Of a stretch of DNA of 62,056 bases, positions 8,342 through 15,941 are shown piece after piece. The position numbers were made by a program, and so were the translations under genes. The notes beneath the pieces were generated by a model. It worked only from the letters and a program-made list of their open reading frames with translations, was not told the DNA's origin and ran no database searches. This DNA is from JAAUSY01 sp964526735. GTDB taxonomy: Bacteria; Chloroflexota; Chloroflexia; Chloroflexales; Chloroflexaceae. The stretch spans positions 1 through 62,056 of the forward strand of contig CAZGLO010000011.1 in assembly GCA_964526735.1 (NCBI GenBank), written 5' to 3'. Position 1 is the stretch's first letter, and every line of letters starts with the position of its first letter.

Positions 8342-9628
8342 ATGAATATACGTGATGCGATTGCGCACGCCCGCGAACACGGCTACCTTGTTGAGGTGGA
8401 TACGCCATCCGCCCCCAATGAGGACATGGCCCGGACGATTTTTGAGCACGACGGTCGGCCTATCCTCTTTTCCTCCCTCCCCGACTACCCGGGATGGCGC
8501 GTGGTGGCAGGTATCTCCTCTTCCCGCTCCTACTTTGCGACAGCCCTCCATGTTCCGGTGGATGACCTCGTGCAGACCCTCGCAATGGCTTTGGAAAACA
8601 CCGTGGCCCCCACACTGGTGACAGAAGCGCCGTGCCAAGAGGTGATTGAGGAGGAGGTCAACCTCAACCGCATCCCCATTCTGCGCCACTTCCCCACCGA
8701 CGGCGGGCCATATGCCACCGCGGCCATCGTGATACTCGACGACCCCGATCATGGGCCAAATGTAAGTTTTCACCGGCTGCAGCGGCTTGACGAACGCAGA
8801 TTTGCGGCGCGGGTGGTCGAAAACCGTGGTACGCATACTGCCCTCCAGAAAGCCCCCAACGGGTTACCCGTCGCCATCTGCATTGGCAACTCTATCCCCA
8901 CGCTGCTGGCAGGCTCTATCTCGCCCCGCCCCGATGTTGATGAGCTTGCGGTCTCCAACGCCCTCGCCCCAACGCCAGTTGTGCGCTGCAAGACGGTGCC
9001 GCTGTATGTGCCTGCCGAGTGCGAGATGGTGCTTGAGGGGCGGCTCATCCGCGAGACGGCGGCTGAAGGGCCGTTCGTCGATCTGACTGAGACGCAGGAT
9101 ATCGTGCGCCAAAGCCCTATCATAGAGGTACAATGCATCACCCACCGCCGCGAACCCATTTACCAAGCACTTCTCCCCGGCAAGCTTGAGCACAAATTGC
9201 TGATGGGAATGCCCAAAGAGCCAACTATCTTTGCCGAAGTGAACAAGGTTTGCCGCTGTACGAATGTTGCGATTACGCCGGGCGGCACAAGTTGGTTGCA
9301 TGCGGTGGTGCAGATAGAGAAGCAAGGCCCTGACGATGGCCACAAAGCGATTGAGGCGGCATTCCGCGGCCACGGTTCATTAAAGCATGTGGTGATTGTT
9401 GATACCGATGTCAATATCTATGACCCGATGGAGGTGGAATGGGCGATTGCGACGCGCTTCCAGGCACATACTGACCTCGTCGTGCTGACCAACCAGCCCG
9501 GCAGCAGCCTTGATCCCTCTGGTATGCATGAGCCGGGTAAGAAGGCGCTCACCTCAAAGATGGGGCTGGACGCGACCATACCGTGGGGAGGCGATCCGAC
9601 AAGTTTCAAAAAGATAGACTACTCATAG
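8342..9628 (+). CDS. UbiD-family decarboxylase (probable anhydromevalonate phosphate decarboxylase)
   Basis: This 428-residue protein is a complete UbiD-family enzyme of the archaeal-like short type. The family uses prenylated FMN to decarboxylate alpha,beta-unsaturated acids. Visible family features are an early G-x-R-R-x-x-R-equivalent region, the acidic motif EGPFVDLTE near residues 240-250, and the late segment DVNIYDPMEVEWAIATRFQ. It is followed 11 bases later by the large and small aconitase X subunits. In archaea this trio is known to convert mevalonate 5-phosphate through trans-anhydromevalonate phosphate to isopentenyl phosphate. The role here is inferred from that linkage. Start 8342 is chosen over 8273 because the alignment-like start MNIRDAIAHAREHG follows. 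No UbiX is in the window. Confidence 0.88.
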   Translation: MNIRDAIAHAREHGYLVEVDTPSAPNEDMARTIFEHDGRPILFSSLPDYPGWRVVAGISSSRSYFATALHVPVDDLVQTLAMALENTVAPTLVTEAPCQEVIEEEVNLNRIPILRHFPTDGGPYATAAIVILDDPDHGPNVSFHRLQRLDERRFAARVVENRGTHTALQKAPNGLPVAICIGNSIPTLLAGSISPRPDVDELAVSNALAPTPVVRCKTVPLYVPAECEMVLEGRLIRETAAEGPFVDLTETQDIVRQSPIIEVQCITHRREPIYQALLPGKLEHKLLMGMPKEPTIFAEVNKVCRCTNVAITPGGTSWLHAVVQIEKQGPDDGHKAIEAAFRGHGSLKHVVIVDTDVNIYDPMEVEWAIATRFQAHTDLVVLTNQPGSSLDPSGMHEPGKKALTSKMGLDATIPWGGDPTSFKKIDYS

Positions 9629-9639
9629 GCACCATAATC

Positions 9640-10872
9640 ATGAACCTTTCAGATGAAGAGCACGCCATGCTCAATGGCGAATATGGCCCTGGTGTGCAAA
9701 AGGCGATGGAAATCATCACCGCGCTGGGGAAAATCTACGGGGCGGATGATCTCGTATCGGTGGCGAGTGTGCAAGTCGCTGGTGTGAGCTATAAAAACCT
9801 TGGCGATGCCGGACTTGACTTCCTTGCCGACTGGACGGCCCAAGGCGCACGGGTGCGTGTCCCTACCACGCTCAACCCCGCCGGCCTCGACCTTGAAAGT
9901 TGGCGCGATATTGGCTTTGATGCCGAATTTGCCGAAAAACAACAGCGTGTCATTGATGCCTTTGCGGGGATGGGTATCCGAACGACGTGCACATGCACGC
10001 CCTACCTCATCGGCAACACGCCCCAACAGGGACAGCATATCGCGTGGGCGGAGTCGAGTGCCGTGAGCTTTGCCAATAGCGTCCTCGGCGCGCGCACCAA
10101 CCGTGAAGGAGGGCCAAGTGCGCTTGCTGCCGCCATCATTGGCCGCACGGCCCGTTACGGCTTACACCTTGCCCAGAACCGCCGCGCCCATATGACGGTT
10201 GAGGTGCGTTGCGCGGTGGAGTCGTTTTCCGACTTTGGCGCATTGGGGACGATTGTCGGCAAGCGCGCCCGCAACCGCATCCCCTACTTCACCAACCTCC
10301 CCCTCCCCCGCGGCCTGACCCTCCCCGATCCCCGCGCCTACGACCTCCTCAAGACGCTTGGCGCATCGATGGCGGCGAGTGGGGCAGTAGCGCTCTACCA
10401 CATTGAGGGCGTCACTCCCGAAGCCTCTCCCAACGTGGTTATGCCCAATGCTGAGCATATGGTCGTGGAGGATTTGAGTGAAGGCTACCAGATGCTCAAT
10501 AGCGATGATGGCCGCACTATTGACTTGGTGTGGATGGGGTGTCCACACGCCTCGCGGGAAGAGCTTGCACACATCGTTGAGCTGCTGCGCGGGCGGCGTA
10601 TACAGGTGCCGCTGTGGGTGACGATGGCGCGGAGTGTCCGCGATGAGGCCAAACAGGCCGGTCTGGTCGACCAGCTAGAGGCGGCGGGCGGGAAGATTAT
10701 CGCTGATACGTGTTTGGTGGTGGCTCCGGTCAATACATTAGGCTTCCACCGTATCGCCACCCCGTCCGGCAAGGGAGCCTACTATGTGCCGACACACTCT
10801 GGCATTTCTGTGCGGTATGGCTCAGTTGAGGCGTGCGTCGAAGCGGCAATTACTGGCGAGTGGGAGGCATAA
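9640..10872 (+). CDS. Aconitase X large subunit (probable phosphomevalonate dehydratase)
   Basis: This 410-residue protein is an aconitase X (DUF521) catalytic subunit. Visible features are the N-terminal helix MNLSDEEHAMLNGEYGPGVQ, the cysteine motif TTCTCTPYL (Cys117 and Cys119), the WAESSAVSFANSVLGARTNRE segment contained in residues 136-155, and the late IADTC motif. Related enzymes are cis-3-hydroxyproline dehydratase and archaeal phosphomevalonate dehydratase. The separate small subunit and the upstream UbiD gene favour the isoprenoid role. The ATG at 9640 follows the UbiD stop by 11 bases. The next gene starts two bases after its stop codon. Confidence 0.9.
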   Translation: MNLSDEEHAMLNGEYGPGVQKAMEIITALGKIYGADDLVSVASVQVAGVSYKNLGDAGLDFLADWTAQGARVRVPTTLNPAGLDLESWRDIGFDAEFAEKQQRVIDAFAGMGIRTTCTCTPYLIGNTPQQGQHIAWAESSAVSFANSVLGARTNREGGPSALAAAIIGRTARYGLHLAQNRRAHMTVEVRCAVESFSDFGALGTIVGKRARNRIPYFTNLPLPRGLTLPDPRAYDLLKTLGASMAASGAVALYHIEGVTPEASPNVVMPNAEHMVVEDLSEGYQMLNSDDGRTIDLVWMGCPHASREELAHIVELLRGRRIQVPLWVTMARSVRDEAKQAGLVDQLEAAGGKIIADTCLVVAPVNTLGFHRIATPSGKGAYYVPTHSGISVRYGSVEACVEAAITGEWEA

Positions 10873-10874
10873 TC

Positions 10875-11294
10875 ATGGCGACACATACGGCTCATACGCC
10901 CAAAACGTTGATTGGGCGCGTCATCAAGGCGGGGCAATCGCAAGGCATCGCACTGGTCTCCCCGGAACCAATCGGCTTTTTCGGCCTTATCGACCCCGAA
11001 ACCGGCATTATCCTGGAGAAGGGCCACCCGCTTGAAGGGCAATCTATCGCTGGACGGGTGTTGGTTTTCCCCACCGGCAAGGGCAGTACTGTCGGTAGCT
11101 ATAGCCTCTTCCGGCTGGCAAAGGCGGGGCGTTCTCCCATCGCCATCATCAATGCAGAAAGTGAGCCTATCGTCGCCGTTGGGGCCATCATCAGCAATAT
11201 CCCGATGGTCGATAGCGTGGAGATTACCCACATCAGCACCGGCGATACGGTCGCCGTCGATGGCGAGCGCATCACCGTGTATGCGGCGGGGTGA
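10875..11294 (+). CDS. Aconitase X small subunit (DUF126, swivel domain)
   Basis: This 139-residue protein is the separate swivelling-domain subunit of aconitase X. It has the family's GRVLVFPTGKGSTVGSY loop, which holds substrate-contacting serine/threonine residues, and a C-terminal D-T-V-A-V-D-G-E strand pair. GGGAGG precedes the ATG, which comes two bases after the large-subunit stop, so the pair is coupled. Separate subunits are the arrangement known in archaea, whereas hydroxyproline-type bacterial enzymes are often fused. Confidence 0.92.
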   Translation: MATHTAHTPKTLIGRVIKAGQSQGIALVSPEPIGFFGLIDPETGIILEKGHPLEGQSIAGRVLVFPTGKGSTVGSYSLFRLAKAGRSPIAIINAESEPIVAVGAIISNIPMVDSVEITHISTGDTVAVDGERITVYAAG

Positions 11295-11350
11295 GGGGGA
11301 GAGGGTATGTCGACTGATCATGGTCGTCTGATAGTACCTTTAGTACCTTG

Positions 11351-11446
11351 CTCCGTATTCTCAAAGGCTATAGGAATCATGTCTGGAGCGTAGCGTGGTC
11401 ACCCGATGGCATCACTCTCGCCTCTGGTTCATGGGACAGGAAGATA
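11351..11446 (+). pseudogene. Remnant of one WD40 blade
   Basis: Translated in one frame this stretch reads as a canonical WD40 repeat: L-R-I-L-K-G-Y-R-N-H-V-W-S-V-A-W-S-P-D-G, then I-T-L-A-S-G-S-W-D-R-K-I. There is no start codon with a ribosome-binding site, the frame leaves the motif at once on both sides, and no second blade is seen. It is best read as a fragment of a former WD40 gene lying between the aconitase X operon and the tRNA promoter. Confidence 0.75.
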
Positions 11447-11458
11447 CATCGTTCTATC

Positions 11459-11487
11459 TTGCAAACGGGTTCTGGGTGTGGTATAGT
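11459..11487 (+). promoter_or_regulatory. tRNA-Leu promoter
   Basis: TTGCAA (11459-11464) and TATAGT (11482-11487) with a 17-base spacer lie about 80 bases before the mature tRNA. A GC-rich hairpin (CCGCCCC with CGGGCGG) lies in the transcribed leader. Confidence 0.55.
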
Positions 11488-11569
11488 TACGTGTGCCGCA
11501 CGCGGCCACCACCCGCCCCGAACTGCGGGCGGCAAAACCCGACGGCTGATGCGGGTGGCACACCGAGGC

Positions 11570-11653
11570 GGGGATGTGGCGGAATGGCAGACGCGCATGC
11601 CTTAGGAGCATGTGCCGCAAGGCGTGTGGGTTCAAGTCCCACCATCCCCACCA
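11570..11653 (+). tRNA. tRNA-Leu (anticodon UAG)
   Basis: The acceptor stem GGGGATG/CATCCCC, D arm GCGGAATGGCAGACGC, anticodon stem CATGC/GCATG with loop CTTAGGA (anticodon TAG), a long variable arm of class II type and T arm GTGGG-TTCAAGT-CCCAC are all present. The CCA end is encoded. The length and the variable arm fit leucine. Confidence 0.97.
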
Positions 11654-12296
11654 TCTGTTTCTTCAATGGGTGTTTTTTTCTCCAGCCAGCGCCCACTCCT
11701 CATCTTTTTCCTTTCCCCTTGATATTGGCTCATGCTTTCCTACCGACGTTCCATTTTGGTTGTTTTTCTCCCTCATACGATCCCATACGATTTTCGCAAT
11801 GGCAGAGATGGTGTATACTACATGTCCGTGGTAGAGTAGGGGGAACCGGAAGCAACGATGTGGTGTTTCTGGTCGAGTAAGAATGTGCGATAATGCGCGT
11901 TTGTGAGGTAGGATGCATGGCAAAAATCCTCCTGATGAGAGATAATAGGAACTGTGATAACCTTGTGCTTGCGACAAAAGCGAAGTAACGTTATCGTTGC
12001 AGCGGACAGAGGAGAAGAGGGCGTACGTGTGAAGCAGAAGCAACCTCACCTCATGACCAAGGGTATGTGATGTGCCAATGTTCTTGGCAAAAAGCTGCTC
12101 GCCAGATCTACGAATGCCCCAAACTACCCATATCTGAATTGCACTGACCGCTCGTGCTGCCGAGGAAGGCCACGAGCGAGGGTTGGTTGTAGGTTGCGAT
12201 GAGTATGAGAGAAAGCTCGCGGATATTGTTTGACACTCCACAGATGATCTATAAGAAAACCCAGCTCCTCTCACGCTCTCAAGGAGATAGTAGCGC
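11654..12296. other. Long non-coding region with two stem-loops
   Basis: No convincing gene is seen in these 640 bases. The part before 11900 is pyrimidine-rich. The later half holds a TGCCAA/TTGGCA hairpin at 12073-12089 and a strong CGCTCGTG/CACGAGCG hairpin at 12149-12178 whose loop has a purine-rich GAGGAAGG. It may be a structured leader of the response-regulator gene or an unrecognised small RNA; the features do not match RNase P, tmRNA or SRP RNA as I know them. Confidence 0.45.
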
Positions 12297-13484
12297 ATGC
12301 AACCCGATCAGGGTTTTATCCTTGTGGTAGACGACAACGAAGCAAACCGCGATGTCCTATCTCGCCGTCTCCAACGCCAGGGGCACATAGTGACATCCAC
12401 CGATAATGGGCGTGAAGCGCTGGTGCTTGTACGTCAACACGCCTTTGATCTCATCCTTCTCGACATTATGATGCCTGATATCAATGGGTACCAAGTGTTG
12501 GAAACCCTCAAAGCAGACCCGGTGTTGCGCTACATTCCGGTCATCATGATCTCAGCGCTTGACGACATCGAGAGCGTGGTGCGGTGTATTGGCCTTGGTG
12601 CTGAGGACTACCTCGCCAAGCCCTTCAACCCCATCCTGCTCAAGGCACGGGTTAACGCATGTCTTGAGAAGAAACGGTTGCGAGACCAAGAACGTGCCTA
12701 CCTTGAGACAATCAAGCAAGAAATGGAGCTTGGACAACGTATTCAGCTTGATTTCCTGCCAGAGAGCCTGATCCAGCCCGACAACTGGTTAATAGATGTC
12801 TTCTTTGAACCTGCGTCGGAGGTGGCTGGCGATTTCTACGACGTTTTTTGGTTGCCCAACAAGCACATTGGCCTGATTATTGCCGACGTCTGTGATAAGG
12901 GCGTGGGGGCGGCACTGTTTATGGCGCTGGTGCGGAGCCTGATCCGCGCATTTGCCGAGCAAGTCGCCATTTCGCCGGTCGACGCGCTGGACGCCATCCC
13001 GATGACAAACAACTACATTGCCCGGCACCACCACAACCACCGCAGCCGCACCCATATGTTTGCGACGCTTTTCTTCGGCGTGCTCAACCCCGACACTGGC
13101 GAATTGACCTACATCAATGCAGGGCACGAAGCTCCCATCTTGATAGGCGAAAAAGGTATCAAAGGGTTTTTGGAGACAACCGGCCCGGCTGTTGGGTTGA
13201 TGGCCGAATCGGTCTTCACCGTCGGCCAGACAACCATCGATCCCGGGGTCTCCGTCTTTGCCTATACCGACGGCGTGACCGAAATGCGTGACCCTCAAAA
13301 TCATTTCTTTGGAGAAGATCAGTTGTTCTCTATACTCAATGTGCCAAGTATGAACCCATCAGAAGTGCTTCTCCAGGTGCAGCAAAAATTGCATGATTAT
13401 ATGGGAAGTAACAAATCGCTGTCGGATGATATTACCATGTTGGCGTTCCAACGAAAGAAATCTCGTCTTGCATTAGAATCTTAA
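12297..13484 (+). CDS. RsbU-type response regulator with PP2C phosphatase output
   Basis: This 395-residue protein joins a receiver domain (residues 7-125) to a SpoIIE/PP2C serine phosphatase (about 165-390) through a coiled helix. The receiver has the acidic pocket VVDDNEAN, phospho-acceptor Asp56 (LLDIMMPDINGYQ) and Lys108 (AEDYLAKPF). The phosphatase has ASEVAGDFYD, IADVCDKGVGAALFM and FAYTDGVTEM. Such proteins dephosphorylate STAS-domain anti-anti-sigma factors. AAGGAGAT precedes the ATG. It could belong to the same partner-switching network as the RsbT/RsbX pair 8 kb away. Confidence 0.92.
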   Translation: MQPDQGFILVVDDNEANRDVLSRRLQRQGHIVTSTDNGREALVLVRQHAFDLILLDIMMPDINGYQVLETLKADPVLRYIPVIMISALDDIESVVRCIGLGAEDYLAKPFNPILLKARVNACLEKKRLRDQERAYLETIKQEMELGQRIQLDFLPESLIQPDNWLIDVFFEPASEVAGDFYDVFWLPNKHIGLIIADVCDKGVGAALFMALVRSLIRAFAEQVAISPVDALDAIPMTNNYIARHHHNHRSRTHMFATLFFGVLNPDTGELTYINAGHEAPILIGEKGIKGFLETTGPAVGLMAESVFTVGQTTIDPGVSVFAYTDGVTEMRDPQNHFFGEDQLFSILNVPSMNPSEVLLQVQQKLHDYMGSNKSLSDDITMLAFQRKKSRLALES

Positions 13485-13502
13485 GCCACATTTTTTGAAA
13501 GT

Positions 13503-14351
13503 ATGACATCATCTTCAATATCATCTGAACATCCCGAATATTCCGCTCCTCCCGAGCCAACCAAGCTTCCACTTCGCCACAGCGAGCTGACGGAGGTTAT
13601 CGATCTGGCATTGTGTGCCGGACAGCTTTTGATGCAATATGGTGCCGAATCGCACCGTGTTGAGGAGACCGTCCACCGTTTGGGCACTGCGCTTGGCTGC
13701 GATTGGATGGATGTCTTCGTCGCGACAAACGCCGTGCAAGTCACGACAGTAAGTGGCGGCGAGTTTCGTACCAAGATCCGGCGCGTGGTAGACGGCGGCG
13801 TGAATATGACGGTCGTTTCTGGCGTCAACCACCTCAGCCGACGGGTTGAGCTGCAAGAGCTGGATAGGCAGGGGGTGCGTGCCGAACTTGACCGCATTGG
13901 ACAGGAACCTCACCATTACAATCGTTGGCTGATGGCCGGTATGGTTGGGCTAGGCTGTGGGGCATTTAGCCAGTTGTTTGGGGGAGACTATATCATGCTT
14001 GTTGTGACGATGATTTCGTCTACTATTGCGATGATTGTCCGGCAAGAGATGCAGCACCATCGCTTTAATACGCTCTTAGTTGTAATCGTATCCTCATTTG
14101 TGGCAAGTTTGATAGCAAGCAGTGCCTCGTTCTTCTACCCCAACGAGAAGGTAAACACCGCAATGACCGCATGTGTGCTCTTACTTGTTCCGGGCGTCCC
14201 ACTCATCAACGCGGTCGAAGACTTGGTCAAGGGTCATCCGGTGGTTGGTGTTGCCCGCGGGGCGACAGGAGCGCTTATCACCCTTGCCATCGCCTTGGGG
14301 ATTATTCTTGCCATCAATGTGACAGGGGTGACGGGGATGAATGGCATATGA
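13503..14351 (+). CDS. ThrE-family exporter, N-terminal-domain subunit
   Basis: This 282-residue protein is the larger half of a split threonine/serine exporter (DUF1212 type). A soluble N-terminal part carries the family motif region LLMQYGAESHRVEETVHRLG and is followed by about five transmembrane helices from residue 145 on. The start at 13503 follows the phosphatase gene by 18 bases. Its TGA overlaps the ATG of the next gene, so both halves are made together. Confidence 0.88.
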   Translation: MTSSSISSEHPEYSAPPEPTKLPLRHSELTEVIDLALCAGQLLMQYGAESHRVEETVHRLGTALGCDWMDVFVATNAVQVTTVSGGEFRTKIRRVVDGGVNMTVVSGVNHLSRRVELQELDRQGVRAELDRIGQEPHHYNRWLMAGMVGLGCGAFSQLFGGDYIMLVVTMISSTIAMIVRQEMQHHRFNTLLVVIVSSFVASLIASSASFFYPNEKVNTAMTACVLLLVPGVPLINAVEDLVKGHPVVGVARGATGALITLAIALGIILAINVTGVTGMNGI

Positions 14352-14839
14352 CCATATTTGGTGCATTGTGGTTCCTCATCAAAGATGCGTTTTGGTCAGG
14401 GGTTGCCTCGCTTGCATTTGCTGTCATGTTCAATGTCCCCGTGCGGACGCTTGGCGCGTGTGCGCTTGGCGGAGCCGTTGGCTATCTCATCCGCACCATC
14501 CTGATGGAAGGCGGGATTGGGATTGAGGGCGCGACGCTTGCCGGTGCGACGGTGGTGGGGTTTATGGGCGAGATGTTTGCACGGCGGTGGTCTGCGCCTG
14601 CGTCGGTGTTCACCGTCCCCGCCGTCATCCCAATGCTGCCAGGAACCTTTGCCTACAACACGATGATCGGGGTATTGCGCATCGCCTCGCATGGGGAAGC
14701 AACCCCGATCTCCCTCATCATCTCAACCGCGGTCAACGGCAGTAAGACAGTCCTCATTCTTTCCGCTATCGCGATAGGTATCGCTGCCCCCGCCCTGCTC
14801 ATATACCAAAGACGCTTGCCTCCTGGGCAACGAAGTTGA
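14348..14839 (+). CDS. ThrE-family exporter, C-terminal-domain subunit
   Basis: This 163-residue integral membrane protein corresponds to the DUF3815/ThrE_2 half of the exporter. It has about five hydrophobic helices, with the conserved VPAVIPMLPGTFAYNTMIG segment around residue 98. The ATG at 14348 overlaps the upstream stop (ATGA). Frames extending farther upstream only read through the partner gene. Confidence 0.9.
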   Translation: MTIFGALWFLIKDAFWSGVASLAFAVMFNVPVRTLGACALGGAVGYLIRTILMEGGIGIEGATLAGATVVGFMGEMFARRWSAPASVFTVPAVIPMLPGTFAYNTMIGVLRIASHGEATPISLIISTAVNGSKTVLILSAIAIGIAAPALLIYQRRLPPGQRS

Positions 14840-15035
14840 AGATAGTCAAGATAATCTCAACTTTTATCTATTTCCAAGAATGCTCTGTTATTGTGAACAC
14901 GCTGGCACTTTTCTTGCTATGAACATCGCATAGGGTTCAGGCAAAAAACCGACAGTGTTTGTATGATTGGGCGGAAGAAATAGAAAGGAGGAGCGGTGTT
15001 CCTCATTGCAGAGGGTTTTTCGCACCGCTATTTCA

Positions 15036-15692
15036 ATGGCAGAAGAACAAGGACAAGAACAAGGACAAGAACAAGGGCAAGCATCAAAGAAAGGGCTTTT
15101 CACCCCGCGCAATATCATTATTGCGGTGGTTGTGTTGTGGATCGTCATAAGTATCCCTGCTTGGTTTTTCCAGACCAACCCGCCGGTGCAGAACGAACCG
15201 GCGTGGGATAGCGACCAAACCCGTGCTCTTGCGCAACGGGCCTGTTTCGATTGCCACAGCAACGAGACCAAATGGCCGTTGTACAGCCGTGTTGCGCCTC
15301 TCTCCTACTGGATCAACCTTCACGTGCTAGAGGGGCGGGAGGAGCTGAACTTTTCCGAGTGGGGGACGGCTTCGCAAGAAGAACAACACGCTATTTTGGC
15401 TGCCCTTGGCCTCAACCCCACCACCGCCTATGCGAATGGTGACGAGGAAGAGGGCGAGGAAGGTGAAGGCGAAGGCCACGGCGAAGGGCCAGGCGAGATC
15501 GTTGAGGTGATCGAGGAAGGCGAAATGCCATTGCCGAGCTACCTCATTGCGCACCCGGAAGCCAGGCTCACCGAGACAGAAAAGCAACAATTGATAGATG
15601 GCTTCAAGGCGACTTTCTCCGGCCAGCGGGGCGGTGAGAGTGAATCAGAAGGTGAAGAGGAAGAAGAAGAGGAGGAAGGTGAGCAGGAATAA
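15036..15692 (+). CDS. Membrane-anchored haem-binding domain protein with acidic tail
   Basis: This 218-residue protein has an E-Q-G-Q repeat (residues 3-17), one transmembrane helix (IIIAVVVLWIVISI) and a periplasmic Haem_bd-type domain with one CFDCHSNETKWP motif, typical of single c-type haem proteins. It then has a tail of more than 60 mostly Glu/Gly residues. The conserved SYWINLHVLEGREELNFSEW and LPSYLIAHPEARLT segments fit the Haem_bd family. The start is uncertain: ATG 15036 lacks a clear ribosome-binding site. In-frame TTG codons at 15006 and 14967 are alternatives, and the strong GGAGGAG at 14987-14993 would suit a start a little downstream of it. Confidence 0.8.
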   Translation: MAEEQGQEQGQEQGQASKKGLFTPRNIIIAVVVLWIVISIPAWFFQTNPPVQNEPAWDSDQTRALAQRACFDCHSNETKWPLYSRVAPLSYWINLHVLEGREELNFSEWGTASQEEQHAILAALGLNPTTAYANGDEEEGEEGEGEGHGEGPGEIVEVIEEGEMPLPSYLIAHPEARLTETEKQQLIDGFKATFSGQRGGESESEGEEEEEEEEGEQE

Positions 15693-15761
15693 TAAGGCCA
15701 CATTTCCTCGCTTTTACTTCATAGCTGTCTGATATCGAACGGTACCTTCCCCTTTCCGTAT

Positions 15762-15767
15762 TATAAT
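15762..15767 (+). promoter_or_regulatory. -10 box of the HD-GYP gene
   Basis: TATAAT in the context GTATTATAATAG. The -35 region is weak. Transcription would begin near 15774, just before the leader hairpins. Confidence 0.5.
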
Positions 15768-15780
15768 AGAGAGGTCATAG

Positions 15781-15888
15781 AGATCACACGTGCGTCATAT
15801 ATAGCAGGTGTGATCTCGCTATCTCCTCATTCAAGAGAATATCATCCTCTCTTGTACCCCAGGTGTACACCCTGGTAGCATTGGGTAC
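15781..15888 (+). promoter_or_regulatory. Structured leader: three consecutive stem-loops
   Basis: AGATCACAC pairs with GTGTGATCT (15781-15816, nine perfect pairs). CAAGAG pairs with CTCTTG (15832-15854). GTACCC pairs with GGGTAC (15854-15888), enclosing a CCAGG/CCTGG stem around the palindrome GGTGTACACC. All lie between the -10 box and the HD-GYP start codon. Confidence 0.6.
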
Positions 15889-15941
15889 CTATCAAATATC
15901 TACCTCCCCCCATACCAACGGCTGTGAGGTGACCAAAATTC

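Noticed and set aside
11663..12298. Possible minus-strand gene after tRNA-Leu
   Set aside because: The 211-codon frame has no domain-like pattern, crosses the hairpins and reads pyrimidine-rich DNA as Ser/His-rich sequence.
14996..15211. GTG start with ideal ribosome-binding site, 71 codons
   Set aside because: It is out of frame with the haem-binding protein and yields an R-T-repeat peptide from the same 12-bp repeat; the haem-protein frame has the conserved motif.
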